DNA of 64,000 nucleotides from Brevibacterium sp. RIT 803 (GCF_016892625.1 NZ_JAFEMW010000002.1:62001-126000); one strand, 5' to 3'. Positions 8,008 through 16,647 are shown, numbered from the stretch's first letter. The notes: a model not told the origin generated them from the sequence alone. Made by a program: numbers and translations.

Positions 8008-8799
8008 TCAGCCGTTCTCAGGCCAGTAGTAGCTGTCGGGCAGTGCTCTTCTGCCGAAGATAGCCTGGCCGACACGAACGCAGTTCGCTCCTTCTTCGAT
8101 GGCCACTTCGTAATCCCCTGACATGCCCATTGAGAGTTTCCCGGCACCGATCAGCTCGGGGTCGGTCTCCTGCGCCTGGTCCCGCAGAGTCCGCAGACCC
8201 TGGAAGCAGGTGCGGACACGATCGAGATCGGAGGAGAACACCGCGAGAGTCATCAGGCCCTGCACGTTCAAGGTCGGGAACTGGCGCAGTTCTCGCAGGA
8301 AGTTCAGAAGTTCTTCAGGCGGCATCCCGAACTTCGACTCTTCTGCCGAGGTGTTGACCTGAACGTAGACATCCAAGCTGCGATCCGCCGCTTCGAGACG
8401 TCGGTCCAGAGCAGCTGCGACCTTCACCCGGTCCAGAGCCTGGAATTCGGAGGCGAACTTCGCGACGTCACGTGCCTTGTTCGACTGCAGATGACCGATC
8501 ACTGCCCAGTCGATGTCCAGGTCAGACATCTCGGCCGACTTCCGGAAGGCCTCCTGCACCTTGTTCTCGCCGAGTTTGCGGCAGCCGGCGGCAACAGCTT
8601 CTCGAATCCTCTCCTGCGGAACCGTTTTGCTCACTGGCAGCAGTTCGATCTCAGAGGAGTCGCGGCCGGCCCGTGCGGCTGCGGCTTCGATGCGCCGATT
8701 CACCTCGGCGATGGTGATCCGGAAGTCCTCGGCCGTCGTCGCAGTCGAATACTGTCCGTTGTGGTTGAGCCCCTCGTTCGCGGCCTGGTCCTCGTCCAT
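8008..8799 (-). CDS. YggS-family pyridoxal phosphate homeostasis protein
   Basis: This TIM-barrel PLP-binding protein lacks an amino acid substrate and buffers PLP. Family hallmarks seen are LLPVSKTV with the PLP Lys near residue 57, GENKVQEA, HFIGxLQ-like VIGHLQSNK, the central VQVNTSAEESKFG, and the C-terminal LSMGMSGDYEVAIEEGANCVRVGQAIFG. The N-terminus is about 25 residues longer than usual. The ATG is 6 nt downstream of TACTAT, so the mRNA may be leaderless. The neighbouring MocR regulator is also a PLP-binding protein, which is suggestive but not proof of a link. Confidence 0.93.
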   Translation of the reverse strand: MDEDQAANEGLNHNGQYSTATTAEDFRITIAEVNRRIEAAAARAGRDSSEIELLPVSKTVPQERIREAVAAGCRKLGENKVQEAFRKSAEMSDLDIDWAVIGHLQSNKARDVAKFASEFQALDRVKVAAALDRRLEAADRSLDVYVQVNTSAEESKFGMPPEELLNFLRELRQFPTLNVQGLMTLAVFSSDLDRVRTCFQGLRTLRDQAQETDPELIGAGKLSMGMSGDYEVAIEEGANCVRVGQAIFGRRALPDSYYWPENG

Positions 8800-8822
8800 A
8801 TCCTCATAGTACCCAGACCGCC

Positions 8823-10274
8823 TCAGGCGACGATCCGCGCTCGTCCGGCCGGGACACGGTCGCTGGACTTCAGAGCATCGCCCCAGGCTGCGGCGAGGCG
8901 GGGGCCGACCTCATCCAACTGCGTCTCGGAGACGGTGTATGGCAGACGGACCCACCGGTCCAGACCTCCGGCGGGGGCGAAATTGGGTCCGGAGACCAAC
9001 CCGAGCCCGTGCCTTCTCGCGGCGACGGCAAGGGCACCCGAACGGTCCTCGGGCAGGCGGCACCACAGCGCCATGCCTCCGCTGGGCACAACGACCTGCC
9101 ACGTAGGAAGATGAGCGCGCACCTGAGCGGCGAGGTTGTCCCTGGCCGCACGCAGCTTGTCGCGGTATGCGCCGACGATCGTGTCATGGTCACGCATGAG
9201 TTCGACGGCGACAAGCTGCTCAAGCACGGGAGCGCCGAGGTCGAGGCTCAGACGTGTGGACGCCATCGCCTCGATGCGGTGAGCCGGAATTCGCAGCCAC
9301 CCGACGCGCAGTCCGCCCCAGTAGATCTTGCTGGTGCTTCCTGCCGTGATCGAATCGGGGACGAAGGCCGCCATCGGCGTGGGTGTCGGATCTCCATCGA
9401 GCCCCAGCTCGACCAAGGACTCGTCGAAGATCGGCACCATGGAGTTGCGCCGAAGCATGGAGCCAAGTTCGGGGCGCTGCTCTTCGGGCAGAAGCGCCCC
9501 TGTGGGGTTGTGGAAGTCGGGGATCAGATAAGCCGAGCGCACACGGGTCTGGCGCGCGATGTGGTCCATGGCCTCGATGTCCCAATGGTGTCCCGCCGGT
9601 CCCACTTCGAGCGGATAGGGGATCAGAGAGGCACCGGCACCTTCCAGGGTCGCGATCGCATTCGGGTAGGTCGGACTCTCAATGAGCACCCGGCCTCGAC
9701 TCTCGTTGAGTGCACGCACGGCGATCGCCACGGCGCCGAAGGCTCCCGAAGTGATGAGGATCTGATCTGGATCGGTGCGGACACCGCGAGCGGTGTAGCT
9801 CTCGGCGATGAGCTCCCTGAGGACCGGAAGCCCCGAAGGATAGTAGCCGGTACCGGGCAGATAGGCGTGGATCTGCTTGACCGCGCGTTCGTAGGCTCCC
9901 AACAGCCACGGTGGCGCCACCGAGGCGGTGCAGGTGAGGTCGATCTCCGCCTCGTCAGCTCCGGCCGGGGTCAGGAGATGATCGATGCGACCGCCCGGGA
10001 CTTCGGGCATCTGGACCACGCTTCCGGAACCGCGCCGGGTGAGGACGAACCCCTGTTCGCGCAGCTTCGCAAAGGCGCGGGTGGCCGTCGTCCGAGACAG
10101 CCCGGTCGCTGCCGCGACCTCACGCTCACTGGGCAGCCTGGCCCCGACCGGGATGCGACCGTCGCCGATGGCGCGCGAGATGCCTGCCGTCAGCGAATCA
10201 TAGGCTGGTCCGGGCCACGGCCCGGTGCCGATGATGCCTGCCAACCTGGGACCGCTCATCACTGCCGTGCTCAT
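8823..10274 (-). CDS. MocR-family transcriptional regulator (GntR HTH plus aminotransferase domain)
   Basis: The protein has 483 residues. Residues about 22-90 form a GntR winged helix (ARLPSEREVAAATGLSRTTATRAFAKLREQGF). Residues about 115-480 are a class I aminotransferase domain with the PLP-binding Lys near 316 (STSKIYWGGLRVGW), Asn in DFHNPTG near 256, and Tyr/Asp partners. MocR proteins use PLP or its adducts as ligand and typically regulate an adjacent divergent gene, here the YczE-like membrane protein. The start at 10274 follows GAGGTTGGC. A longer frame upstream has no such site. Confidence 0.93.
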   Translation of the reverse strand: MSTAVMSGPRLAGIIGTGPWPGPAYDSLTAGISRAIGDGRIPVGARLPSEREVAAATGLSRTTATRAFAKLREQGFVLTRRGSGSVVQMPEVPGGRIDHLLTPAGADEAEIDLTCTASVAPPWLLGAYERAVKQIHAYLPGTGYYPSGLPVLRELIAESYTARGVRTDPDQILITSGAFGAVAIAVRALNESRGRVLIESPTYPNAIATLEGAGASLIPYPLEVGPAGHHWDIEAMDHIARQTRVRSAYLIPDFHNPTGALLPEEQRPELGSMLRRNSMVPIFDESLVELGLDGDPTPTPMAAFVPDSITAGSTSKIYWGGLRVGWLRIPAHRIEAMASTRLSLDLGAPVLEQLVAVELMRDHDTIVGAYRDKLRAARDNLAAQVRAHLPTWQVVVPSGGMALWCRLPEDRSGALAVAARRHGLGLVSGPNFAPAGGLDRWVRLPYTVSETQLDEVGPRLAAAWGDALKSSDRVPAGRARIVA

Positions 10275-10410
10275 GCCAACCTCGCTGCGTCGATGCCTCG
10301 TCCACCCGACCGGTGGCGATATGACCACTTTCTTCCAATTGGATATTTTTTACAAGGCCAGTTCGAGACAAGATGGTGATACCAGTCAGAACGAACCGGA
10401 AAGACCTACG
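10275..10410. promoter_or_regulatory. Divergent control region between the MocR and YczE-like genes
   Basis: This 136-nt region must hold both promoters and the MocR operator. It contains the palindromes CCAATTGG (10335-10342) and TGGT-gat-ACCA (10374-10384) and an AT-rich core at about 10340-10355. These are candidate operator parts. Exact promoter hexamers could not be assigned. Confidence 0.4.
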
Positions 10411-11082
10411 ATGTCATCGACACCTGTGCCGAAGCGCGAACTCGCGAATATCGGCCCGATCCAGCAGCTCAAGAGCGGCCGACTCCCCCGTCGACTGCCG
10501 CAGCTGCTCCTCGGCCTCTACCTCTACGGCGCATCGATGGCGATGATCGTGACATCCGGGCTGGGCATGATGCCCTGGGACGTACTCCATTCGGGCATCA
10601 TCAAGCACCTGCCCCTGACCTTCGGCACCATCGTCACGATCACCTCCTTCCTCGTCCTCCTCACCTGGATTCCGCTCAAGCAGCAGCCAGGACTTGGGAC
10701 GCTGCTCAACGCCCTCCTCATCGGACCCTTTCTCGATCTGACGCGGCTCTTCCTGCCCCGGCCTGAGGAACTGTGGTGGAATATCGCACTCCTCGTCGGC
10801 GGCATCATCCTCAACGGCATCGCCTCGGCGATGTACATCGGTTCGCAGTTCGGCCCCGGCCCCCGCGACGGCCTGATGACAGGCCTGTCGCGAGTCACCG
10901 GCAAGTCGATCCGACTGGTGCGCACCCTCATCGAGGTCAGTGTGGTCATCGTCGGCTGGCTCCTCGGCGGCGTCTTCGGGATCGGCACCGCGCTCTATGC
11001 TCTGGGAATCGGACCGATCACGCAGTTCCTCCTGCCCACATTCACCGTCGAGCTCCGGCCGCGACCCCGGCCTCACGCCTAG
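10411..11082 (+). CDS. YczE/YyaS/YitT-type integral membrane protein
   Basis: The 223-residue protein has a polar N-terminal 30 residues followed by about five membrane helices. Conserved YczE-family features are LGLYLYGASMAMIVTSGLGMMPWDVLHSG near residue 30-60, and GPGPRDGLMTGLSRVTGKSIRLVRTLIE near 150-180. Many actinobacteria pair such a gene divergently with a MocR regulator, as here. The transported or sensed compound is unknown. The start is the ATG at 11 nt after GGAAAGA. Its 3' end lies in a short direct-repeat patch. Confidence 0.88.
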   Translation: MSSTPVPKRELANIGPIQQLKSGRLPRRLPQLLLGLYLYGASMAMIVTSGLGMMPWDVLHSGIIKHLPLTFGTIVTITSFLVLLTWIPLKQQPGLGTLLNALLIGPFLDLTRLFLPRPEELWWNIALLVGGIILNGIASAMYIGSQFGPGPRDGLMTGLSRVTGKSIRLVRTLIEVSVVIVGWLLGGVFGIGTALYALGIGPITQFLLPTFTVELRPRPRPHA

Positions 11083-11117
11083 GGCCTCACGCCAAGGGCT
11101 GAACACGGCCTCACGCC
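11069..11117. repeat. Three copies of an 11-bp direct repeat at the YczE-like gene 3' end
   Basis: GGCCTCACGCC occurs at 11069-11079, 11083-11093 and 11107-11117. The first copy encodes the last residues of the protein and the other two lie just downstream. It looks like a small tandem duplication that has drifted. Confidence 0.6.
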
Positions 11118-11145
11118 ACGGGGCGAGCAGTCTCAGAGCGTCGAA

Positions 11146-12519
11146 TCACTCCATCGTGTCAAGAATGTCGACGAGATCGTCGAAGGTCGTAAGCGGATTG
11201 ACGATCGCGAACCTGGCGTTGGGCCGCCCCTGGTGCGAGCTGGGGACGACGAAGGCCCGCTGATCGTCCAGCAGCCTGTCCGACCACTGCTGATAGTCCT
11301 CACGCGACCAGTCGGCACGCTCGAAGACGACGACTGAGAGTTCGGGCTCGCGGACAAGTTTGAGATTCGGACGCTTCTTGATCTCTGTGCCGATCTGCAT
11401 CGCCAGTTCGATCGAATGGCCGATGGCTTCGCGATAGGTCTCGGCACCGTAGCTGGCCAGGGAATACCACAACGGCAGGCCCCGTGGCCTCCGGGTCAGT
11501 TGGATGGCGTAGTCCGAAGGGCTCCACTCCTCAGCGTCGGTGAGGGTATCGAGATATTCGGCACGCTGGGTGTGCGCTCGCCGTCCCAAGGTCGGATCGC
11601 GGTAGATAAGCGCGCAGGCGTCGAACGGGGCGAAGAGCCACTTGTGCGGATCGACGATGACCGAGTCGGCGGATTCGACGCCGGCGAACTTGTGCCGCGC
11701 CAGGGGTGAGAGCATCGCAGCCAGCCCATAGGCCCCGTCGACGTGGAGCCAGAAGTCGAAGTCATCCTTGAGTGCCGCAATTCCGGCGATATCGTCGATG
11801 GTGCCGAAGTTCGTCGTCCCCGAGGTCGCGACCACAGCGATGACGGCATCGCCGTGCTCATCAAGTGCGGCCCTGACACCGTCGGGACGCAGAATGCCGT
11901 CGTCCCCGGTCGGAACCGGCTCTACGTCGACGTCCATCACAGCTGCTGCCGAGGCGACCGAGGAATGTGCCTCGGCGCTGCAAACGATGACCCAGCGCCC
12001 CGGCTTCTCCTCGCCGAGTGCGGCTTTACGCGCATCACGGGCCGCGACGAGTGCTGACAGGTTGCCGATCGTGCCTCCCTGAACGAAGACGCCGCCGGCG
12101 CTCGTCGGCAGCCCGAACTCACCGGCCAGCCAGGACAGGACCTCGTTCTCCGCATGGACGACGCCCGCTCCCTCGAGCCACGAGCCTCCGTAGAGCGCGC
12201 TAGCGGAGACCACAAGGTCGAACGCCACGGCCGCCTTCGTCGGCGCGCTCGGAATGAAGGACAGGTATTTCGGGTGGTCGGTTGTAATGCAGGCGGGAGC
12301 GAAGATGTGCTCGAAGATCGCCAGGGCGCGAGATGATCCGACACCATCCTCGGTGATGGTCGGTCCGGCCAGTCGTGTGAGTTCGGACTCGGTCGTCGGA
12401 TGATCAAGTGGAGTGTCGACGGCCAAGGTGCGCCGACGCGAGTAGTCGAGGACGAGGTTGACGAGGTTTCGGGTCTCGTCGGATACGACGTGCATGCGTG
12501 AATGGAGATTGTCGTTCAT
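11146..12519 (-). CDS. Group II PLP-dependent amino acid decarboxylase
   Basis: The 457-residue protein belongs to the aromatic amino acid/diaminobutyrate/glutamate decarboxylase fold. The PLP-binding Lys is near 293 in VIVDPHKWLFAPFD. The stacking His is in SAEAHSS near 185, and VDGAYG supplies the conserved Asp and Ala. The N-terminal KYLSFIPSAPTKAAVAFD segment is typical of aromatic-amino-acid-type members. The exact substrate (tyrosine, tryptophan, phenylalanine or diaminobutyrate) is not clear. I start at 12519 because GGAGG lies 7 nt upstream. An ATG at 12564 would be 15 residues longer but poorly placed. It is divergent from the regulator gene at 12710. Confidence 0.9.
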   Translation of the reverse strand: MNDNLHSRMHVVSDETRNLVNLVLDYSRRRTLAVDTPLDHPTTESELTRLAGPTITEDGVGSSRALAIFEHIFAPACITTDHPKYLSFIPSAPTKAAVAFDLVVSASALYGGSWLEGAGVVHAENEVLSWLAGEFGLPTSAGGVFVQGGTIGNLSALVAARDARKAALGEEKPGRWVIVCSAEAHSSVASAAAVMDVDVEPVPTGDDGILRPDGVRAALDEHGDAVIAVVATSGTTNFGTIDDIAGIAALKDDFDFWLHVDGAYGLAAMLSPLARHKFAGVESADSVIVDPHKWLFAPFDACALIYRDPTLGRRAHTQRAEYLDTLTDAEEWSPSDYAIQLTRRPRGLPLWYSLASYGAETYREAIGHSIELAMQIGTEIKKRPNLKLVREPELSVVVFERADWSREDYQQWSDRLLDDQRAFVVPSSHQGRPNARFAIVNPLTTFDDLVDILDTME

Positions 12520-12644
12520 GGGCCCCTCCGATGTGGGAACAGTGTCATCAGGCGATCGGTTCATCCCTTCGAGAATATCCGCTCCCCTCTGATCCCTGCG
12601 GTCTCCAGCGTACGAACATGGCAACCGATGGGGACAATCCCACT

Positions 12645-12702
12645 CGCAAGTATTGATTTCTCACCAGTATTACTTGCGATATGCGCATAGGGAAGATAGA
12701 TT
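12645..12702 (+). promoter_or_regulatory. Promoter and overlapping inverted-repeat operator of the carnitine operon regulator
   Basis: TTGCGA (12674-12679) and TAGATT (12697-12702) are 17 nt apart, a good promoter, and the -10 ends 7 nt before the ATG, implying a leaderless mRNA. An inverted repeat CGCAAGTA/TACTTGCG (12645-12652 and 12671-12678) overlaps the -35 element, placing a repressor where it would block polymerase. Autoregulation by the gene product is the likely meaning. Confidence 0.65.
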
Positions 12703-12709
12703 AGCGGCC

Positions 12710-13600
12710 ATGACGGATCGCAACGCAGTCGGTGACAACGGCGCCGGTGTGACGGCCCAACGGGCCAAAGAGGCACTGCGCACCAGCGATCTGTCCCAAC
12801 GATATGTGGCCGCGAGCATAGGAATCGATGAGACGAAGCTGTCGAAGTCTCTGTCGGGCCGGCGCAGATTCGGCACCGAAGAGCTCCTCGCTCTGGCCAC
12901 CGCTACCGGCGTGACGGTCAGGTGGCTGCTCGGCGACGAATCGCAGGTGTCCGCGACTCCCCTGCGGTACCAGCCAGGTACTGACCGGAGCCCTGGGCCA
13001 CCCCCGGACTCCTCGCCGCGCAGGCTCATCGTCGAGACGGCATGGGATCTGTTCGCCCGCCATGGTTATGAGACGGTGCGGATCGCGGACATCGCGGACG
13101 CCGCTGGGATCTCGAATGCGAGCATTCACTATTACTTCGATGGGAAGTCCGATCTCTTCGACGCAACACTCGACTATTCGGTCAAGCTCGCCTTCGACCG
13201 TCAGATCGCCTGGCTCGACAAGATTCCCAACCCACACCGCCGGCTCGAACGTCTGCTCGAACTCCAGTCGCCCATCGGCCGCACCTCACGCAGCGAGTGG
13301 TCGATCTGGCTCCAGACCTGGGCTCGGCTCGGTCTTGAGGATGCCCATACCTCTGACTACCCGGCTCACTACGAACGCTGGTCACACACCGTGCGCTCCA
13401 CCATCGAGGCCGGTCAGTCCGATGGGCTCTTCCGCGCCGGGGACAGTGAGGCCATGGCCGATGAGCTGACCTCGCTGCTCGACGGCCTGGGGGTCAAGGT
13501 CCTCACCGGAATCATGGACGTGGCAACCTTCCGCCGTCGACTCTCCAGTTACCTCAAACGCGCAATCGTCAACACCAACCCTGATGAGGAGTCATCATGA
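12710..13600 (+). CDS. Transcriptional regulator with XRE-like HTH fused to TetR domain
   Basis: The 296-residue protein carries two DNA-binding units. Residues about 15-76 resemble an XRE/lambda-repressor HTH (SQRYVAASIGIDETKLSKSL, then TEELLALATATGVTVRWLLG). Residues 104-150 are a TetR N-terminal HTH (TVRIADIADAAGISNASIHYYFDGKSDLFDA, split here for reading). The rest is an all-helical ligand domain resembling BetI-type TetR C-termini. A proline-rich linker (about 85-103) joins the two. The stop overlaps the next start by 4 nt, so it regulates the carnitine enzymes in cis. The ligand is plausibly carnitine or betaine (inference). Confidence 0.88.
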   Translation: MTDRNAVGDNGAGVTAQRAKEALRTSDLSQRYVAASIGIDETKLSKSLSGRRRFGTEELLALATATGVTVRWLLGDESQVSATPLRYQPGTDRSPGPPPDSSPRRLIVETAWDLFARHGYETVRIADIADAAGISNASIHYYFDGKSDLFDATLDYSVKLAFDRQIAWLDKIPNPHRRLERLLELQSPIGRTSRSEWSIWLQTWARLGLEDAHTSDYPAHYERWSHTVRSTIEAGQSDGLFRAGDSEAMADELTSLLDGLGVKVLTGIMDVATFRRRLSSYLKRAIVNTNPDEESS

Positions 13601-14508
13601 ATCGCAAGGTCATACTCACCTGTGCCGTCACCGGCGCCGGCGATACAGCGAACAAGAGCGAGCACGTACCCGTCACACCGCAGGAGATCGCCGATGATGC
13701 GATCGCGGCTGCTCGTGCCGGTGCGTCCGTTGTCCACATCCACGTCCGCGACCTCGACACCAAGCAGGGTTCCCGGGAGGTCGCCCACTACCGCGAGGTC
13801 GTGCGCTTGATACGTGCCTCCGACGTCGATCCCGTCATCAACCTCACCGCAGGAATGGGTGGAGATCTCGTCGTCGATCCTCAGGATCCGACCACTCACA
13901 TGCCGGGCACGGATCTCGTCAATGCCCTCGAACGCCTTCCCCACGTCGAGGAGCTGCTGCCCGAGATCTGCACCCTCGACTGCGGTTCCCTGAATTTCGG
14001 CGACGGATCGAACATCTATGTGTCCACTCCTGACATGCTGCGTGAGGGGTCGAAGAAGATTCAGACGCTGGGCGTTCGACCCGAGCTCGAGATCTTCGAC
14101 ACCGGGAACCTGTGGTTCGCCAATGTGCTCGTCGAAGAGGGCCTCATCGATCCTCCTCCGCTCTACCAGCTGTGCATGGGAGTCCCCTACGGAGCCCCTG
14201 TCGATGCCGGGCTCCTCACGGCCATGGTGAATATGCTGCCGACCGGTGCGCAGTTCACCTCCTTCGCCATCGGCCGCAATCAGCTGCCGTGGGTTGCCCA
14301 ATCCGTTCTCGCCGGAGGCCATGCCCGGGTCGGGCTTGAAGACAATCTGTATTTGGCAAAGGGGGTCAAGGCCACCAACGCTTCGCTGACCGAACGCGCT
14401 GTCGACATCATCGAGGGCCTCGGCGCAGAAGTTGCCACCCCCGACGAGACCCGCGACATCCTCGATCTGCGGGTGCAGGCGCCGACCGTGACAGGACTCG
14501 ATCTGTGA
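13597..14508 (+). CDS. BKACE-family enzyme, probable dehydrocarnitine cleavage (CdhC-like)
   Basis: The 303-residue protein is of the beta-keto acid cleavage family (DUF849). The metal-binding HIHVRD is at 47-52, NLTAGMG is near 85, and the C-terminal HARVGLEDNLYL supplies the conserved acid. In carnitine degradation the CdhC member transfers the trimethylamine-bearing part of 3-dehydrocarnitine to acetyl-CoA, giving betainyl-CoA and acetoacetate. The assignment to carnitine comes from the next gene, which is L-carnitine dehydrogenase. Family members on other beta-keto acids exist, so specificity is inferred. Start ATG overlaps the regulator stop. Confidence 0.88.
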   Translation: MNRKVILTCAVTGAGDTANKSEHVPVTPQEIADDAIAAARAGASVVHIHVRDLDTKQGSREVAHYREVVRLIRASDVDPVINLTAGMGGDLVVDPQDPTTHMPGTDLVNALERLPHVEELLPEICTLDCGSLNFGDGSNIYVSTPDMLREGSKKIQTLGVRPELEIFDTGNLWFANVLVEEGLIDPPPLYQLCMGVPYGAPVDAGLLTAMVNMLPTGAQFTSFAIGRNQLPWVAQSVLAGGHARVGLEDNLYLAKGVKATNASLTERAVDIIEGLGAEVATPDETRDILDLRVQAPTVTGLDL

Positions 14509-16019
14509 GCGCGGCTGTGACTGCCCAGTCCTATCCTGACGTCGCATCCATCACCACGGTCACCTGCATCGGAGCCGGCACCATAGGAGGCGGTTGGGCC
14601 GCCTACTTTCTGGCTCAGGGATACACGGTCAGAGTCTGGGACCCGGCGCCGGATGCGGCTGAGAAGCTCACTCGCCTCATCGATGCAGCCTGGCCTGCAC
14701 TGGCCGAACTCGACATGGTCGCAGGCGCGGACCGACATGCCTGGACGGTGCATACGGACCTCGCCGAGGCTCTAGCAGGGACCGGTTTCGTTCAGGAGTC
14801 GGCTCCGGAGGACCTCGAGCTCAAGCGCAGCCTCCTAGCCCGCATCGATGCCGTCTGTGACGAACACGTCGTCATCGGGTCATCCACTTCCGGTTACAGC
14901 ATGACCGAGATGGCGGTCGACGCCAGGCATCCCGAGCGCCTCGTCGTCGGGCATCCGTTCAACCCGCCCTATCTCATCCCACTCGTCGAGGTCGTCGGCG
15001 GAGAGTCCACTGCCGTTACTGCCGTCGACTGGGCGGCCGAGTTCTACACCCGGATCGGGAAATCCGTGATCAGAATGGACCACGAAGTTCCCGGGTTCAT
15101 CGCCAATCGGCTCCAAGAGGCGCAATGGCGAGAGGCTCTGCACATGATCGACCATGGTGAGGCCACGGTGGAACAGATCGACAGGTCGATCACCGATGGT
15201 CCCGGCCTGCGCTGGCCGTTCCAAGGACCGATGCTCACCTTCCATCTGGCCGGAGGTGAGGGCGGGATGGCACACATGCTCGACCACTTCGGTCCCTCGC
15301 TGAAATCACCCTGGACCCGTCTGGATGCTCCGGAGCTCACACAGAAGCTCCGCGATGATGTCGTGGCCGGCTGTGAAGTGGCCAGTGGTGACAAGACGAT
15401 TCCTGATCTCATCGCCACGCGCGACGCCGGCATCATCGCCTTGCGCAGGCTCACGGCCGATCTCGAAGCCGTAGACGGAACACAGCGGCGGACAAGCGCG
15501 GCGGTTGCTTCCGAAGCAGAAAGAGCGTCTGCGGAGACCGAACTGAGCGGTCGAATAGAATCACGGAATCAATCGCAGCCGATCGAACTCGGGACCTATC
15601 GGACCCAGGTGGTTTCAGACTGGATTGACTACAACGGCCACATGTCGGAAGCCTTCTACGTTCTGATCTTCGGTTTCGCCACGAATCAGGTGATGGACCA
15701 GATCGGACTCGGCCAGGACCATCGTGAAGCACACTCCACCTCGCTCTACACCGTAGAATCCCACATCCGCTACCTCGCCGAGGTCGACCTCGGCGCGCAG
15801 GTGGAGGTCACACCCGCCCTCGTATCCGCAGGGTCGAAGAAGGTGCATCTGGCCTACGAGATGAGAGCCGCTGGGCAGCTCGTCGCGACCGAGGAGATCA
15901 TCGCTGTGCACGTGGACCAGAATTCGGGCGCGGCTGCTCCCTTCCCCAACGGCGTCTTGGAGAGCCTCATGAAGATCGGGCATGTATCTCCTGAGTGGGT
16001 GGGACGGAAACTGGGATGA
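14505..16019 (+). CDS. L-carnitine 3-dehydrogenase fused to betainyl-CoA thioesterase (CdhA-CdhB type)
   Basis: The protein is 504 residues from a GTG that overlaps the previous stop by 4 nt. Residues about 15-330 are a 3-hydroxyacyl-CoA dehydrogenase-like enzyme with the NAD motif GAGTIGGGWAAYF and the catalytic segment VVGHPFNPPYLIPLVEVVGG. Residues about 360-500 are a hot-dog thioesterase (SDWIDYNGHMSEAFYV). In Pseudomonas the two activities are separate CdhA and CdhB, and fused forms are known in other bacteria. Together with the BKACE enzyme it would turn carnitine into glycine betaine in the cytoplasm. No carnitine transporter lies next to it. Confidence 0.9.
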   Translation: MSAAVTAQSYPDVASITTVTCIGAGTIGGGWAAYFLAQGYTVRVWDPAPDAAEKLTRLIDAAWPALAELDMVAGADRHAWTVHTDLAEALAGTGFVQESAPEDLELKRSLLARIDAVCDEHVVIGSSTSGYSMTEMAVDARHPERLVVGHPFNPPYLIPLVEVVGGESTAVTAVDWAAEFYTRIGKSVIRMDHEVPGFIANRLQEAQWREALHMIDHGEATVEQIDRSITDGPGLRWPFQGPMLTFHLAGGEGGMAHMLDHFGPSLKSPWTRLDAPELTQKLRDDVVAGCEVASGDKTIPDLIATRDAGIIALRRLTADLEAVDGTQRRTSAAVASEAERASAETELSGRIESRNQSQPIELGTYRTQVVSDWIDYNGHMSEAFYVLIFGFATNQVMDQIGLGQDHREAHSTSLYTVESHIRYLAEVDLGAQVEVTPALVSAGSKKVHLAYEMRAAGQLVATEEIIAVHVDQNSGAAAPFPNGVLESLMKIGHVSPEWVGRKLG

Positions 16020-16095
16020 GGTTGAGGCAGGCTGATTCATCAGGCTGTCAGGAATCGAGAAGTCACGAGTGTGCCCGGAGACTATCCTGGTGATC

Positions 16096-16647
16096 ATGAG
16101 CACGAAGCGGAGCACTCCCACAACCGTCACATTCTCCACGCAATTGGAAGTCATCAACGACAGACCGATCCTGCGCCTGCCCGCCGATGCCAGTGCGGAC
16201 CTGCCCTCCCGTGGTCAGGTCGCCGCGCATGGGCAGGTAGGCGGGGTCGACGTCACCACGGTGGTCGAACCCGACGGAATGCGCGGACATTGGATCAATG
16301 TCACCGACGAGGTGCATGCACAGTTGGGTGCAGACCATGCCGACACCGTGGACGTGTCATTGACTCCGACGAAGGAATGGCCGGAGACCTCGATTCCCGA
16401 GGACTTCTCCGCAGCACTTGACGACGCACCCGATCTGACCGAAGTGTGGGCTGGGCTGACACCGATGGCGCGGTGGGAGTGGGTGCGTTGGATCCAAGCG
16501 ACGAAGAACGCTGACACCCGCGCACGCCGTGTGGAAGTCGCGATCTCCAAGCTGGAGTCGGGGAAACGACGCCCCTGCTGTTTCGATCTGGCTTCCTGCA
16601 CCGATCCTGAGCTGGCGAAGAGCGGGAAGCTCCTCGGCATCTCCTGA
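16096..16647 (+). CDS. YdeI/OmpD-associated family protein with DUF1905 domain
   Basis: The 183-residue protein has an N-terminal beta-barrel-like DUF1905 segment (about 8-95, FSTQLEVI ... VDVSLTPTKEWPE) and a C-terminal YdeI-type helical part (IPEDFSAALDDAPDL then ATKNADTRARRVEVAISKLESG). Function is unknown in this family. A CCCFD string near 158 holds two Cys. The ATG lies 7 nt after TATCCT, so it may be leaderless. An alternative GTG at 16069 would add nine residues but has no support. Confidence 0.85.
   Translation: MSTKRSTPTTVTFSTQLEVINDRPILRLPADASADLPSRGQVAAHGQVGGVDVTTVVEPDGMRGHWINVTDEVHAQLGADHADTVDVSLTPTKEWPETSIPEDFSAALDDAPDLTEVWAGLTPMARWEWVRWIQATKNADTRARRVEVAISKLESGKRRPCCFDLASCTDPELAKSGKLLGIS

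Noticed and set aside
9009-10379. 456-codon plus-strand frame opposite the MocR gene
   Set aside because: Shadow frame: the minus-strand protein has clear GntR and aminotransferase domains, while this one has no recognisable motif.
13549-14547. 332-codon minus-strand frame opposite the BKACE gene
   Set aside because: Acidic and Arg-rich low-information sequence typical of antisense translation of a GC-rich gene.
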